From Siderastrea radians (lineage: Eukaryota; Cnidaria; Anthozoa; Scleractinia; Rhizangiidae): a stretch of DNA of 64,000 nt. The notes beneath the pieces are model-generated. The model was not told the origin of the DNA and did no database searches. It was given only the letters and a program-made list of their open reading frames with translations. The translations under genes and the position numbers were made by a program. Location: positions 67,607,376 to 67,671,375 of the forward strand of contig OZ024890.1 in the NCBI GenBank assembly GCA_964017195.1. Reading direction: 5' to 3'. Below are positions 12,117-25,200 of this stretch, one piece after another (the stretch's first letter is position 1; the number at the start of each line of letters is the position of its first letter).

Positions 12117-12768
12117 GCATAAAGACGAAGGAATCGGTCATTAATAAGGAGATCAATTAGTAAGGTAGCTGTTACGGGTCTTTAAGATAGAAATAACTGA
12201 ATATTATCGAGCGATGCTTGCGGTTTGCGTGTGGTGTTCGCTGTTGTGTTGGTTGGGTTTGAGGTAATTCGTTTACGTTACGAATTCCGAGTCAACTTGT
12301 TTACTTTTGCAAGGAGATTCCCGGATTAGCAGACCGGATTTAAACATCACGTCATGAGATACGCCTTAACGTGCCCCACACTCTTACGATCTGCTCGAGC
12401 TCGTGTTTATCAAACATTATATTTTGATTCTACTGCTATGTTCACTGTTTGTATTCATGGTCTAGGCACAACAGTAAATATTTCGTCGTCCCTGTGTAAG
12501 CATTCTCAGTTGTGGACGAATTTATACCGACATTCAACGTTTGAGTGAATTTGTGTTTTTCAGCAGAAATAAAAGCGATAAGAAAGATAAGCTGAGTCAT
12601 CAGAGTTTAAATTTTACGTCATCCAGTAACAATATAGTCAAAATATTGTGTCACACAATCACGCTTTTCGTCACGCCGGTTCGTATAAATAGAGGATCGC
12701 GCTAACATTTGTGAAACCTAGGGGTGGGGAGGGTCAGAACAGCCGGTTAAAATGCCCATTGGGCTTTC
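12117..12768. other. Spacer between tandem-array halves, no gene seen
   Basis: No supported reading frame. A TATA-like CGTATAAATAGAGG at about 12685-12698 on the plus strand is followed by no recognisable gene. Confidence 0.4.
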
Positions 12769-13073
12769 TTGTTGCATTTTGCGTTAGTATTACGTTATGC
12801 GGCGATTCTTATTACATTTTGTGTAAGTATTACATTATGCTGCGATTCTTATTACGTTTTGCATTAGTGTTACATAATGCGGCGATTCTTATTACATTTT
12901 GCGTTAGTATTACATTATGCGGCGATTCTTATTACATTTTGTGTTAGTATTACATTGTGCGGCGATTCTTATTACATTTTGTGTTAGTATTACATTGTGC
13001 GGCGATTCTTATTACATTTTGTGTTAGTATTACATTTTGCGGCGATTCTTATTACATTTTGCGGCGCAACAAG
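12769..13073 (+). repeat. 40-bp tandem repeat array, right part
   Basis: Same unit, phase and orientation as 11602-11910, about seven copies, ending in CATTTTGCGGCG. The open frame across it only translates the repeat. Confidence 0.92.
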
Positions 13074-14270
13074 GGCCAACAATTTGGAGTTCCGTACCAA
13101 AGTTTAATAAACAATTTCTTTCTAAAATAGCTAAATAATTAAATAGTCATTGCACGTGTGTAATATCTAGAGAACGGCCACCTTCATCTAAGTCTGGTGG
13201 TTTCTGGATGTCTCCTAGCCATTCTTACTTATAATTCTTACTTATCATATTGACATTACATTTAATTATAATATATAGAATCATTTGTGACGACAATTAA
13301 GTCTTTAATTGCAATTTACCCTCCTGTTTTTTTTTCTGTTAATCTGTTTCTTTTCTTTTGTATGGCAAAGGTGAAAAATGAAATAAAATAATGCATTTCA
13401 TACAACTGAGACTAGAGCTGACTTAGAAAAGGAAATGCTACAGCTTGTTGGGAGATATATGCTTATAATAAAAATGAACGCGCATCGCGCATACATAGCA
13501 GGGTGTTTTGACAGTTTATTTTGATGCAAATTGAAATATATCTTGGAAACCCACGCAGGGGGTCAAATCACCTTGTGAAGATGGTCCTTGCCAAAAGACC
13601 TGTCAATAGGGAATGCAAAGTTACTGCTCATCTCAATTATGCACCAAGAGTACAACATAACTGTGAAGGAAAAGAGAATGAAATGAATGAAAGGAGACCG
13701 GTCAGGATATTCTTCTAAGGGCGACAAGACCACAGAGAGATTGTGTTTGAACGAAGTCAAGGAGCGGCTGATGAGGTTTTTTATGAATGGAGCATCGGTA
13801 GAGGATCGGATATCGACATCCGGGGATCGCCAGTTCGAATCCCGCCGAGATCAAAGAAATTTCATTGCCTCGTATGGTCCACGTGTTCCTTTCTTAGAGT
13901 AATGTTCGGTAGGAAAGTCTTGGATTCACTTCATTACTTAAACTTGCACTACAGAGTTAGTTATCACATTTCTGTCATTTACTGTACACTCTACTCAGCA
14001 CCCAAATTCTCCCGTCTTGCCTCTCCCGCCCTGTTTTCTTATGTTTTTGCTATATTTTGCTTTAAATTTCGTGAACTTAAAGTAGTAAAGACGAAAAAAA
14101 TTAAGCCTATCAAAAGTGATGAAAATACCCCTGTTTAATAAATGCCGAGCCCCGAATGAGTGCCGGGTTCAAATACACGCCGGTCTACTAGATCTAGTTT
14201 TAATTGAGTCTAGTTTTAGTTTTAATTTAAAACGTTTAATTGAGAAATTACGATATTCATACACTTCACA
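13074..14270. other. Intergenic sequence with a possible tRNA-like SINE relic
   Basis: A box-B-like AGTTCGAATCCCGCC near 13831-13845, preceded by GAGCATCGGTAGAGGAT, could be a decayed tRNA-like head. Otherwise nothing recognisable. Confidence 0.35.
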
Positions 14271-14271
14271 T

Positions 14272-14359
14272 TCGTTCGTTCATTCATCCATTTATTCATT
14301 CATTCATTCATTCATTCATTCATTCATTCATTCATTCATTCATTCATTCATTCATTGCT
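14272..14359. repeat. (CATT)n microsatellite
   Basis: About 19 CATT units, then a CTTTC-rich pyrimidine tract to about 14410. Frames across it read as poly F-I-H-S and are not genes. Confidence 0.92.
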
Positions 14360-14410
14360 CTTTCGTTCTTTCTTTCGCTCGTTCTTTCCTTCTTTCTTTC
14401 GTTCGCTGGT

Positions 14411-17400
14411 TTATTCATTCATTCTAGTTTAAAAGAAACAGCTGCGATTGACGCGAGTATCATTCCCACTAAAAAGATGGTCAGTGAAATGAGGCTGTTA
14501 TATTTTTATCACTAACACTGCAATGACATGCAATCGGTCATAAGCGTTTGAATGTAATCCTAACTTCTGGCCATTCAAATGAAAGTTGCTCTGTAGCACT
14601 TTCTTTTCCGTTTTGAAAGATTTTATTGAATAATTTTGGAAAATTTGCTGTTGTAACCGACCTTCTTTTGGGAGTGGGTGGTTTCAACACAATTTGACGC
14701 TGTCACTTATTCACATTCAGTGAAAGAAACATCTTGACACTTCTGTATCAGTGAATTTAATCAACTTCCCCGCAGTTCGGTTTAACGAACGATGGTGACA
14801 AATTGACCCATGTTAATCAAACAATGCCTTATATTTAGAGACCTGGCAGTCAAATAACACAAAATATTTGCAGGTGAATGGAAATCATATTTACTTATTT
14901 CTGTTTACGGCAGGTGTGAATTATTCATACGACCTCCCCTGTCCAATGCGAAACAAATGTGAGATAAATTTCGTGAGTTAACTCTTTGCGTTTGTAACGT
15001 AACGTATAGTAATATGTTCATATGCAACAGCAGATACAATCGCAGAAAAGTTCCCATTTCACTTCGTAGTCAAACATAATGAATCATGTAATAAAAGGCC
15101 GATCTTTTGACTCTGTGCATGAAAACCTTAAGTGTACGGTGTTCAAATAAAGGCTATTGAGCAGTTCTTTCCTGTGGTGATGTCTCGAAATTTCTCGCAC
15201 CAGAAGTTTCTGGGAAGAACGCGATTTGAAAGAGTTTCGTTTTATACACATTTATTACATCCGTGTTCGCAGTTAATTCCTAGAGGAAAAGGTGAAACTG
15301 ATTGGGAGAAATGGAATTAGAATTAAATGATAGAGTGTCGGAGATTACAATTATCTATCCTGTATTTCCTGAATGATTTGTATGCATAAATAATTAGCTG
15401 TTTTCATTCGGTATCTCAATGCGCTAGTTAATTATTTGTACGCCATTTGTCAATTTAAATTAAACGAAGTCATGGGCCGTGCAGTTGCCTCTTTCTTTTC
15501 ACTTACTATTTGCAATCTAAATAACATAACACCAAGAAACCGGAGTAAACAATTAGGGAACAGTGACTCGTGGATGTTACCCGTTGCCAGAAAAGTAATC
15601 CCACGCATATTAGCCTTGGTCTCTAAAACGCGGCAGAAAAATTGCTACAGGTGAGTCGTTTTTTTTTTTCGTCAACTCTTACTTTCAAATACCAGCAACT
15701 TCAAAATATCAAATTTCATATTTGTAAGCATTAAAACATCCAGTAGTAAGAGAAAGTACAGCTCGCTGGCTTTCATGTGATCGATAACAAACTCCTTAAA
15801 ATGTCTGCTTGATCACATACTCGAACGTTAGAGGTAAATTTTTTTTTTTTTGATGTGGAAAAGGAACTCTTGGAAACATTCTGGCGCAAAATCTTTTCAT
15901 GAATACATATTGAACCTGGTTCCTAAGAAAATGTTACGTTTGATGCTACAGATGTCTCTCATTTCCCCTAACATACTGTGATATCAACACAACAGAAAAG
16001 CGCATACATTTAGAAGACATCCTCATAAACAACGCACTTGTAACACTTTGCAAATTTATTTTCCCTGTACGTATCCTCTACTGGTAATTTCAAACTAGAC
16101 AAGATATAGTAAGTGTTATACTTCTTGACGATAACCCATCAAAATTGAAAACAGGAATTACTCACTGGAAATCAGCTACGTATCTTTCACAAGTCGGTTT
16201 CAAACTAGTACATGCGATTTTCTTATTTAATTAAAGATTAATGTCGGTTTTAGTTAGCCCCATTTGCGCGATTCTTTTGTGGAACCTGCAAAAGTTAATT
16301 AAAATACGCGAAGTTAGTCAGTTAACCAGCTTAGCCTCAATAAAGAATTATTAATAGCAAAATTTTTAATTTTTGCTTGTGAAAGGGTTTGGAACACATT
16401 TCTGCCGTACTCTGTAGATAGAAAATTAGCGACCAAACACAAATTTGATTTATTTCACTTGTTACACATTTAAATAACAAATTGTAATCTAGATTTCTTC
16501 CTCACGGAACAAGCGAGCAAATACTATTTAATATTTTTTAGGACATTACTCGCTAAATAAGGAAGGGGATGAAAAACTGTGCCAAGCTAGATTTTTTTAA
16601 ATCTGCGTAGAAATATTCGTCCTCGCTACAAGAAGTTACAACATGGAAAACACTGAATCCACAGTTCTAATAACTGACACTGTATTTTTAGTTATTTTTA
16701 GGATTTTGCCCAAGCCCAAACAGAATAAACCACCTTGTACAGCACTATAATAAGCAAAACAGGACCGGAATAACTGTTGAATAGCTCTTAAATGTCAATG
16801 GTCACCCTTGTATGAGGATTTCCTCCTAAGAATCGCCTAAGTTTAAACCACTAACAGCCCTACACGAAAGTGTTACTCAACAATATTCGTTAGTATGGTC
16901 ACAATTTGGCATTTCATCCAAAAAAAAAAAACACGCTGAATACAACCTGTACACCATCACAAACACTGTGTCACAAGAAAGTGCTGTCCTTTCAATGGTC
17001 ACAGTTTAGGATTTTGCAAATGCGCACGAGGCCTGGGAAACTGAAAGCGGCACAGGAACTAGAAAACGGAAGACTCAAAAGTTTGGAACCAGGTTTCATT
17101 CAAGACTCAAGGGTATATTGCTGTAATTCAAAAGTGATATGGGATGTAACGCTTCCAATCTACCAAATTTGTAAAATGGATGACGGAATCTTTTATGTCT
17201 ACCTTCGCTTATCTGTATTTATGTTTTGTTTTCAAAAATTATATTATTTTGCTGCAGTAATGCTAACTAAAATGAGACATGGACAGTTGTTAAAAATTTT
17301 GCATCTCAAGTCATAATATATAGAATTAGTTTCACGAAAGATTGATCCGAGTAACCTTATATGAAATTCCAGGTTAAGGAGAACGTTGTAAAGTACCTAT

Positions 17401-18129
17401 CTTTGTCCGTATTAGACTTAAAGATTTCCTGATCTTTGCTCTATTTTTATCCCTATACAGTTGAGTTTTATCAGAACTAATGTCATACGCAAAAGCTTTT
17501 ATTTCGAAGTAATTAATCCCGTATTTCTACAATTCTTTTGTTGCTGTTTCTTTTTTCTTACTTTTATCCAAAACTATCCAAAACAGCACATCGTCATGCA
17601 CATCATTTACAATGCTGCATCTGAGTCTCGTTCTTGTGAGGACGTGAAAATAGAAAAAAATTTGCAAATGTTGTGGACGTTTCTAACTTCCAACACTACT
17701 TCAGAAATTTTTCCAAGGAATTTGGAATTTTCGCGGTAAATACTCTTGGTATTCCAGTGTGAGGAATGGGAAAATGAAGGGAATTTCGATTCCAAAAGAA
17801 TAAGTAGTCCTTCAGGGAAAACCCAACACTTTCCCCTAAAAATGCAATCTGCTTATTCAGATTTTCTGCGATGTTTTCCCTTCGGTTTGCTATTTAGGGA
17901 CCAGAATGACTATCAATGATATTACGCAGTTTCACTTCTTAAACCCAGCTCGGTCCCAGGGTAACCATGACGAGGAATTATGTTGCAGGTGCATGTTTAA
18001 GCAACACGTAGCAGGGCCACGCATAGTGGAGACATTAACATGTGGCAGGAAGATGTAACAGGGACACACACAAATGAAATGTAGCGGATACTTTTGCAGT
18101 GACATGTCCCTTCGTGTTGTTGGTAAGTT
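14411..18129. other. Intergenic sequence, no gene seen
   Basis: The 136-codon frame at 16906-17316 shows no domain, bias or splice context. A consensus donor (CTACAG|GTGAGT) at 15651 could end an untranslated exon of the downstream cyclase; this is speculative. Confidence 0.35.
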
Positions 18130-18660
18130 TGAGGTCATAATTTGGTGAAGTATGATCATCTTGATGAGTGTAGTCCTGAGAAGGACATGTTTGTGATGAC
18201 GTTGGCCGTAGTCCATTTAACCAGAATTTTCGGATTGAAATTCTGGAAACGTTCCGTCAAATGTAAACTAAGGCCTTTTCCATCCGCACGGAAAAGCCAC
18301 GTTTTGAGTTCCAAGCTTGCAATTAATCTCTATGGTAAATAAAAACGTTGACGGCGCAAGAACCTAAAACTTGGATGTTGCACTGCCGCTTCTTTCGGAA
18401 ATGATTTTGACTTTTTTGCTGCTTGTTGTTGTTTTGCCAGAAGAAAATCAAAAAGAGCGCAAAACTATTTTCTATATTCTGTCAGTCCAACCAGTTAGAA
18501 CAGAAAAAGTGCAGTACCCCGAAGGTCGTTTACTTGTTCCAGAATGCATTTCAGTTAGTTGAACCGAAATTTTAGTTCAATGGAAAGGGCCGATTGACTG
18601 ACGTTTCGACGACCTGAGCGGAAGTCATAGTTCATCAGGGTCAAGACACTTCCCGGGCGA
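18130..18660. repeat. Interspersed repeat, family D, copy 1
   Basis: AATTTTCGG-TTGAAATTC-GGAAA, CCATCC...GAAAAG, GTTGCACT-CC-CTTCTTTC and GAAATGATTTTGACTTT occur in the same order at 23565-23950. The 3' end carries GACTGACGTTTCGACGACCT and GAGCGGAAGTCAT, which I recall as a common cnidarian repeat block. Confidence 0.7.
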
Positions 18661-21398
18661 TCGTGAAGTCACATCATAAAGTCGTACACAAAACAATTCG
18701 TAACTAGCAGAACTTCGTAGGACAATTGTCGCAGGGAAAAAATTCAGCAGGGGTGCCACGTCTCTTCGTATGTAGGACACGCGACTTTTGACGCTGATAC
18801 ATGTCGAGACAAAAACGTTTTGCCATGAGGTTGTTTACGGATTTCAAAAGTATGGACTACGAAGCAGTAAAAATTCCAGAGTTTATATTAATATCGAATA
18901 CTGACGAAAAGTCTGGTATAAGAAACTAAGCCAATTTTCTGGGCTTATTTTCAGGTTCAAAATTGTATGAGTTGTATCGAAACGATGCTAACATGACAAT
19001 AATATTTAAATGATTTTCCTGTTTTCTCGTGAGTTATAACAAATTCTAGGGGTATGAGAAATGATGAGGAAAAACATTCCAAAGGCGAGTTTTCGTTCTT
19101 TCTTCCTTTCTTAACAATTGTCTTCAGTTCTAAAAGCTATGACCAAGCTTTGTTTGTGTGCATTGTCGTAGGTTTCCTTAGAGATCATGTGGAAAACAGT
19201 TTATAACCAATCCCAGCACATGCATGGCTGTCTCTTTTTATGTTACAATGTAAAACGGTCACAGTACAACCATAAAAACAATGAGGACAATGACCATTTC
19301 ACGCGCCTTTGTTAGCAAAAATGACTGATAAATAGTGTAAATGTCACAAATAAAAAAAAAGAAATTTAAGATCTACGAATAAGAAATAACGTACATTTAC
19401 ACTACAAAGAACAGGAAAGTAAAACAACGAAGATTCAGAGTGTAAATTACAGCTATCATTTATCTTCTTTGACAGATTCACCGAGATCAAATCTCATCCT
19501 AGTCTTTGTTTTTGTTAGCGGTTAAGACCAGTTAAGGCATATATAGAAAATAAATGGATATATTAATCGATAGTGTTATCTGCTTTTTTCCGATGATTAT
19601 CACCAGAGCCGGATCCAAAATTTTAAACATTGATCTTAGCTCTGTCATCATCTATTTCTCTTGTTGTATTTACATATTTATATTTTCCCTGGTGACGTTT
19701 GGCTTTTAAAAGACAACTAGCATAAAATTTCTAGATCAATACGAGTTAATTAGCGTCTCGAACCCTGCAAGCTGTCACAGCCTTTAGCAATTTAGAATAA
19801 ATCACAACATGTTATTGCTTATAATGTTATTGCTTTCGCCGAGATTCGTTTCCGTTTATTATTTTTTTCCCGTCCGAGTAAAAAGCAAGTGAAATCATTT
19901 CAATCTTTCAAATGAGGGGAAGAGAACAACTAAAGAAAACAAGTTCCAAAAAGGTACATGTTGTCCCTTTTTTCTCAATTTTTTATTATATTTTTTAATC
20001 GTTTTGATAAAACTGTGCACATAGGTTTTATGACTTTGTTTAGCTCGCGGTGAATTTCTGTCATGGCGGGTATACGTCATATCATCAATATTTAGAAAAA
20101 AATCCTAACATTTATAATGTCAAACAGAGATAGTGAAATTTGCAAAACATTTAACTGTTTTTAATAACGCAAAACGTCCGACAGGCCATGCAAAGTAAAT
20201 TGAACCTTTAAGTTTCATCCATCCACTGGTTGTTATTGGGTAAGTCGCTTATTTTTCTATTTCTATTTTATCGGTTTTAGAAGACATTTCTATTTTTTGC
20301 GCACGATGTGTTAAATATAATAGTTTTATATAATCCCTATTCAAATAAAGAAAGATCAGAAATGTTTTCAGCAATGTTATCGCTTGTATAGGAGATTAGA
20401 GAGTAGTAGTAGATTGGGTACCGCTGTAGTCTGATTTAATGGCCATACAGTTATAGATTTATATTTTCATTTTGCACTCCCAAATAATAAAAAAAGAACT
20501 TTCCCAAGACAACAAATTTTGGCTCTTAGGTGCTAAAATGAAATACCTTCTGACATGGCTTCCCCGAAAAAATTTAAGTGTAGATACTGAAATAACTAAA
20601 AGACGCACGAGTATTTTTTCCATCTTTCTCGTAAAACCTAATGAGACTGAAAATTAAGCATAAACTTCTAGCTTAGTGTGAAGTCACATCAGAATGTGAC
20701 TTTATTAGACCTTTCTGGATCAGAAGCCTGTCAAAAGAATTAGGAACGTGCATCTTATTTTGCTATAATTTTAAAAATTTGGGATAAGGATTAACTACTC
20801 TCCTAATTATAGCAATAAAAGACAACTTAAGCCTTGCTAAACGGAGTTTAGGGTACATCCTTTCACGTCCGAAATCAAACCCGAAGTTGATGTTTCTAAT
20901 GGAATCGCTTGAGTCAGTCACTAAAACGAAAGCCCTCGAGCAGTACTTTACTACATTGCTGTTTGTCTTAAAATAAAGTTGTTTCTTTTTCCTTGAATTA
21001 CAGCTAAATATTTCACCTCTCCCTTTTTCTCCCCTGCCACTACCTCCCAATCTACCTTAGACACCTTTGATCGACGACATTAACAATAATAATAATAATA
21101 ATTAATTTAATGAGGGTAACATAATTTACTGGTTGCCCAGAAGTTTACAATATGGCCCCTCCCTAATTTTACATAAAAAAGAAAAAAGAAAAGATATATG
21201 ACGCGATAATAGTGCATATTGTGATACAGTTATTCTTATTTATATCTGATATAGATGATTTTTTTCACATGCAAAACTTTTTTTAGGGAAGATTGTGTTT
21301 TACTTACCAAAACAAAATTATTGGAAACCACTCATGCTATAAATGGAAAATGGTTTTCTGAAAAATACTAAGACAATGTCTTATTTTGGTATCACAGA
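18661..21398. other. 5' flank of the guanylate cyclase gene, no coding sequence seen
   Basis: No supported coding frame. An acceptor (TATCACAG) sits just before 21399, so the cyclase transcript probably has at least one upstream untranslated exon that I cannot place. Confidence 0.35.
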
Positions 21399-21439
21399 TC
21401 TCCCCTTCACCACATGAACAGCTATCCCACAATTCCAGG

Positions 21440-22234
21440 ATGTATGGAATGCTCTTAGAAAGCGTCCAATATTACCTGATTGATAAATACGGCGAGGCAA
21501 AATGGAATGAGATCCGAGAGCGTGCTGGGATAAGTGATCACGTGTTTGTCACACATAAACGATATAGCGAGAGTTTCATAAGGAAAATCGCTGATGCAGC
21601 CGAGGAAGTTGTCGGTGAGGAGTCCGACATGACAAGTGACGACTTCATGCAGTATTTTGGCACTTGTTTTGTGAAATTCTTCAGTCACTATGGATACGAT
21701 CGTGTCATTCGCGTGAGTGGTCGATATCTCCGAGATTTCTTGATCGGAATCGACAACTTGCACGAGCATATGCGATTCGGTTATCCAAAGCTTCAGTCAC
21801 CTAGCTTCTTCTGTGAGGAGGAAACGAGCACAGGGTTGACCTTACATTACATTTCCAAGAGGAAAGGTTTCATGTTCTATGTTGTTGGGCAGGTCAAGGA
21901 GATCGCATCTTCGTTTTATGGCCTGGACGTGGACATAAAAATTCTCAGCAACGAAATAAAGAACAATACCACACACGTGATATACCGCCTGGGTTTTGAC
22001 AACTCCGGGTATAGACCTCCCGGGCCAGACTTGTTATCAGTTCAACACAAGCGCAGCATCAGTGTGGACGTGTTTTTCGGCATATTTCCCTTCAGCTTTG
22101 CCTTATCGTACGATATGTCAATCAGCATGGCTGGACATGGACTCGTTTCTACCGTGGGAAATCGAGTAATCGGGAACGACATAAGGGAGTTGTTTACAAT
22201 GAGAAGACCAAAAGCAGAATTCACTTGGGAAACG
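21440..22234 (+). CDS. Cyclase exon 1: whole H-NOX domain and start of HNOBA
   Basis: One uninterrupted 795-base exon encodes residues 1-265. Heme-pocket motifs are [11 protein letters not shown] and LHYISKR; then [16 protein letters not shown] opens the HNOBA domain. Donor ACG|GTAAGA. Sequence back to the acceptor at 21398 is open in frame but the family start is the ATG at 21440. Confidence 0.93.
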
Positions 22235-25200
22235 GTAAGAAATCATATGGCATTTGCTACCAACATCAAATCCGTCCAATACAGTGGAAGACAATCCTAA
22301 ATGGGGAAGGAGGATGCAATGCTGAAAAAGTTGTTTGTATTGTGTGTCCGGACAATATTTACTATCCAAGGGTGGGTTCTGGTTGACAGTATCTCAACAA
22401 TTTTGCCACTAACTAAATTTAGTTACAAAAGTAAAATTGAGGCTACATGTATCGCGCGAGCCGACTTAGAGTAATTGAAAATGCCCACAGTTAAATTGTT
22501 TGTAAAATGTGCCAAGAGATAGTGACCAATTGCCGACATTTAAACCGATATCACACAGTCCCATTCAGGACCTCAATTGAATGAAGTGAAAAGGCTCTTG
22601 GTAAAGGATTACCTTAGCTCAGTGTATTTGAGAAAGGAGCAATTATTGTGCAATGCGAATAAGACAGCCGCGATCGCCTGTAACGTTGCTGGTATTTTGA
22701 TTGCAACCAAATTCATTCAGAGTTATCGTAGGAAACGGGGGACTACTGCATGTAGCTAAGCGACAAACCATTTTATTTTTGAAGGGAAGGTTGGGAAATT
22801 TTTTGTTCGATATTTCTTCTTTCTTAAATCAGCTTTGCATGAATTTCCCTGAGCAATACTGTTTTCATCTCCAAACGCTGTTTGCAGCAATTGTTTGCTT
22901 GGGTTTTGCCCAACACTCTTCCTAGAAGTAAAATGGTCCGTCCGCTGAGTTGGTTGTAGCATAAATATTTCGTTATATTATTTTCAGAGTTGATGTCTGT
23001 TTTTATCAACCCATAGCAACTGCTTGTTAACTACTTGATCATTCACTCGTAGTTCATGACAAGACACGTAATCTTTGAGCTGGTCTGCACGCTTCCAACG
23101 CTTCGTCGTCCAACGATTGCGAACTTCACCGTGCACCAGTCTTCTCTTGACTTCCAAGATGGAAACAATGAGGCGTATCCTCTATTTGTTTCAACGGAGA
23201 ATGATAAGCATTCATCCACAATGAACAGAAACCCTCAACTTCATCTGCGAGGCATGATGAAGTACATGAAGTCCTGGAATAAGATCGTATACATCTGCTC
23301 ACCGCTGTTAGTACATACATACAGTATTAACCTAATTAATCTTAACCCTATTAAGCACGAAATCATGGAAATCATGACGTGATTGCCACATCATGTAACG
23401 ACATCAACTCATTTTGCAGACCTCAAATACCTGATGTAGATGTCCCCTCTCGTCTGTGATAGTCAGAGACTGAAGCTGACAGTCTCTAAATCTGCGATGG
23501 TCGGCGATCATTTCCGACTTATAAGAAAAATATATAGGACCTAAGACAACGGTCTGCATGAGCTGTCAATAACTGGTTTAGCCAAAATTTTCGGTTTGAA
23601 ATTCCGGAAATTAAACTTTCCGTTTCAAATGAAAAGGTTTTTTCCATCCAAGTGAAAAGTCTTTTTTTCTGTTCCGAATTGCAATCTCATTGGTAACTCA
23701 AAAAAAAAAATTGATGGCACAGGAAGCCAACAAAACATTAGAACGTTGCACTACCACTTCTTTCTGTCATTGTGGACAATTTTGACGGGGAAAACTAAAC
23801 TTTGTCGAGTAGCGGAAATGATTTTGACTTTGTTTCAGCAGCAGCTGCTTGTCTTTGTTTTTCCAGAAGAAAATTAAGTAGAGCGCAAAACTATTTTGAG
23901 TCTACAGTATGCTGGAGACAAAGTTGCAGCGCGTGGAGTACCTCCGAAGGACGAACGTTTGTTTCGGTGGTTCGCGAAAAGTCGTTTTTTCTTCGTTTAT
24001 CCCCTTCATCTATAATCGTTAACCACATCGTGATATCGTTATTCTTTGCTTTGCTTTCGATAACAGCATAGGCGGAGTGGATGAAATGATGCGCATCGGT
24101 CTCTTCATGAATGACCTGGGTTTACACGATACATCGCGTGAGATGGTTCTCTCTGGGATAAAACCGCTTCCTCAACTGGAAATGGCCAGGGACCACGTAA
24201 GTTTATAGCAGTCACGTGTCTTATCGAAAGCTAACATGTCACAGAAGGCTCGTGTTTGAATTAACTCTACTGAAACTAGAAAAAAAATTGTTCCTTTTTC
24301 TTTTACACCCGGTTATTGAACATGAGAGCCAAATAAACGATCTGAAAATCCATTCTAAATTCTTTCTCACTTTGAAAGTTTCAATACGTTGAATCTCCAT
24401 CTTGGACCCGATTTTGTCGTTGACCCTGCAGCAAAGACACGATCACTGACAAATAAAAAAAGACATACTATTCTGTAGAGCAGGGCCAACTTAAAAATGT
24501 GTGAAAGCGATTTTCGAATGTATCTTCGTAAGGCAAGGCTTTACATGGTTTCCACTTTATCTTTAATATATAGATTTAGCCAAGCCCAAAAGTGGAGCTC
24601 CACATTTTTTCGCTGGTACTTATTAATTTCTGAAAATACTCTCATTGAAGGAGTAAAAAAAAAGAGGATTATATTTTTCTTCCCTCTGGGAATCGTACCC
24701 CTGTCCGCTGGCTCCAGAGAAAAGTACAATGATCACTCTACCGCGCTTGTTATGTCTTCAAATCTTGTGCTAATTTTAATACTTATCCAACTGTTTATCG
24801 ATCGCAGCTCGATCGATTAACATGCGGGTGTTTTCTTCTGGGAAAATGTGTTCGGATCGCCGCAAAAACCATGGTTGTGGACAGAAAAAACAGAATGCAT
24901 TGGCTTCGCTATATTTGGCGTCGGGACCGCTGCCAAATACTGCAAACTCAAGCGATGTGCTGACCGAGTTCGCAGCAGAACACAGCAAAGATGAGGTCCT
25001 CGAAGGCAAATTTTGTACCTTGAACTTTTCGCCTTTCACCAAAAGGACACCTGAGTATTGTTTTGAACTTTTTCTTTCCATTTATTGATATTAGACAGTT
25101 TTTTTTCTCAAGGTTAAAACTTCAACACTGTCTAACAGTCGTTTTACTAAATAAGTTTAAGCTTTTAAAGAAACCTCTTTTTTCAAAAGCGACGGTGGTC

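Noticed and set aside
11602..13073. CRISPR-like repeat array
   Set aside because: Units are contiguous with no unique spacers, and the context is eukaryotic.
14116..14515. Protein-coding frames rich in F-I-H-S
   Set aside because: They are translations of the (CATT)n microsatellite; the same applies to 54534-54944.
16906..17316. 136-codon open frame
   Set aside because: No domain, no splice context and no compositional sign of coding.
18600..18660. Hammerhead-ribozyme-like core (CTGATGA ... GAAAC) on the minus strand
   Set aside because: The spacing from CTGATGA to the helix is wrong and stem II is weak; chance within a known-looking repeat block is simpler.
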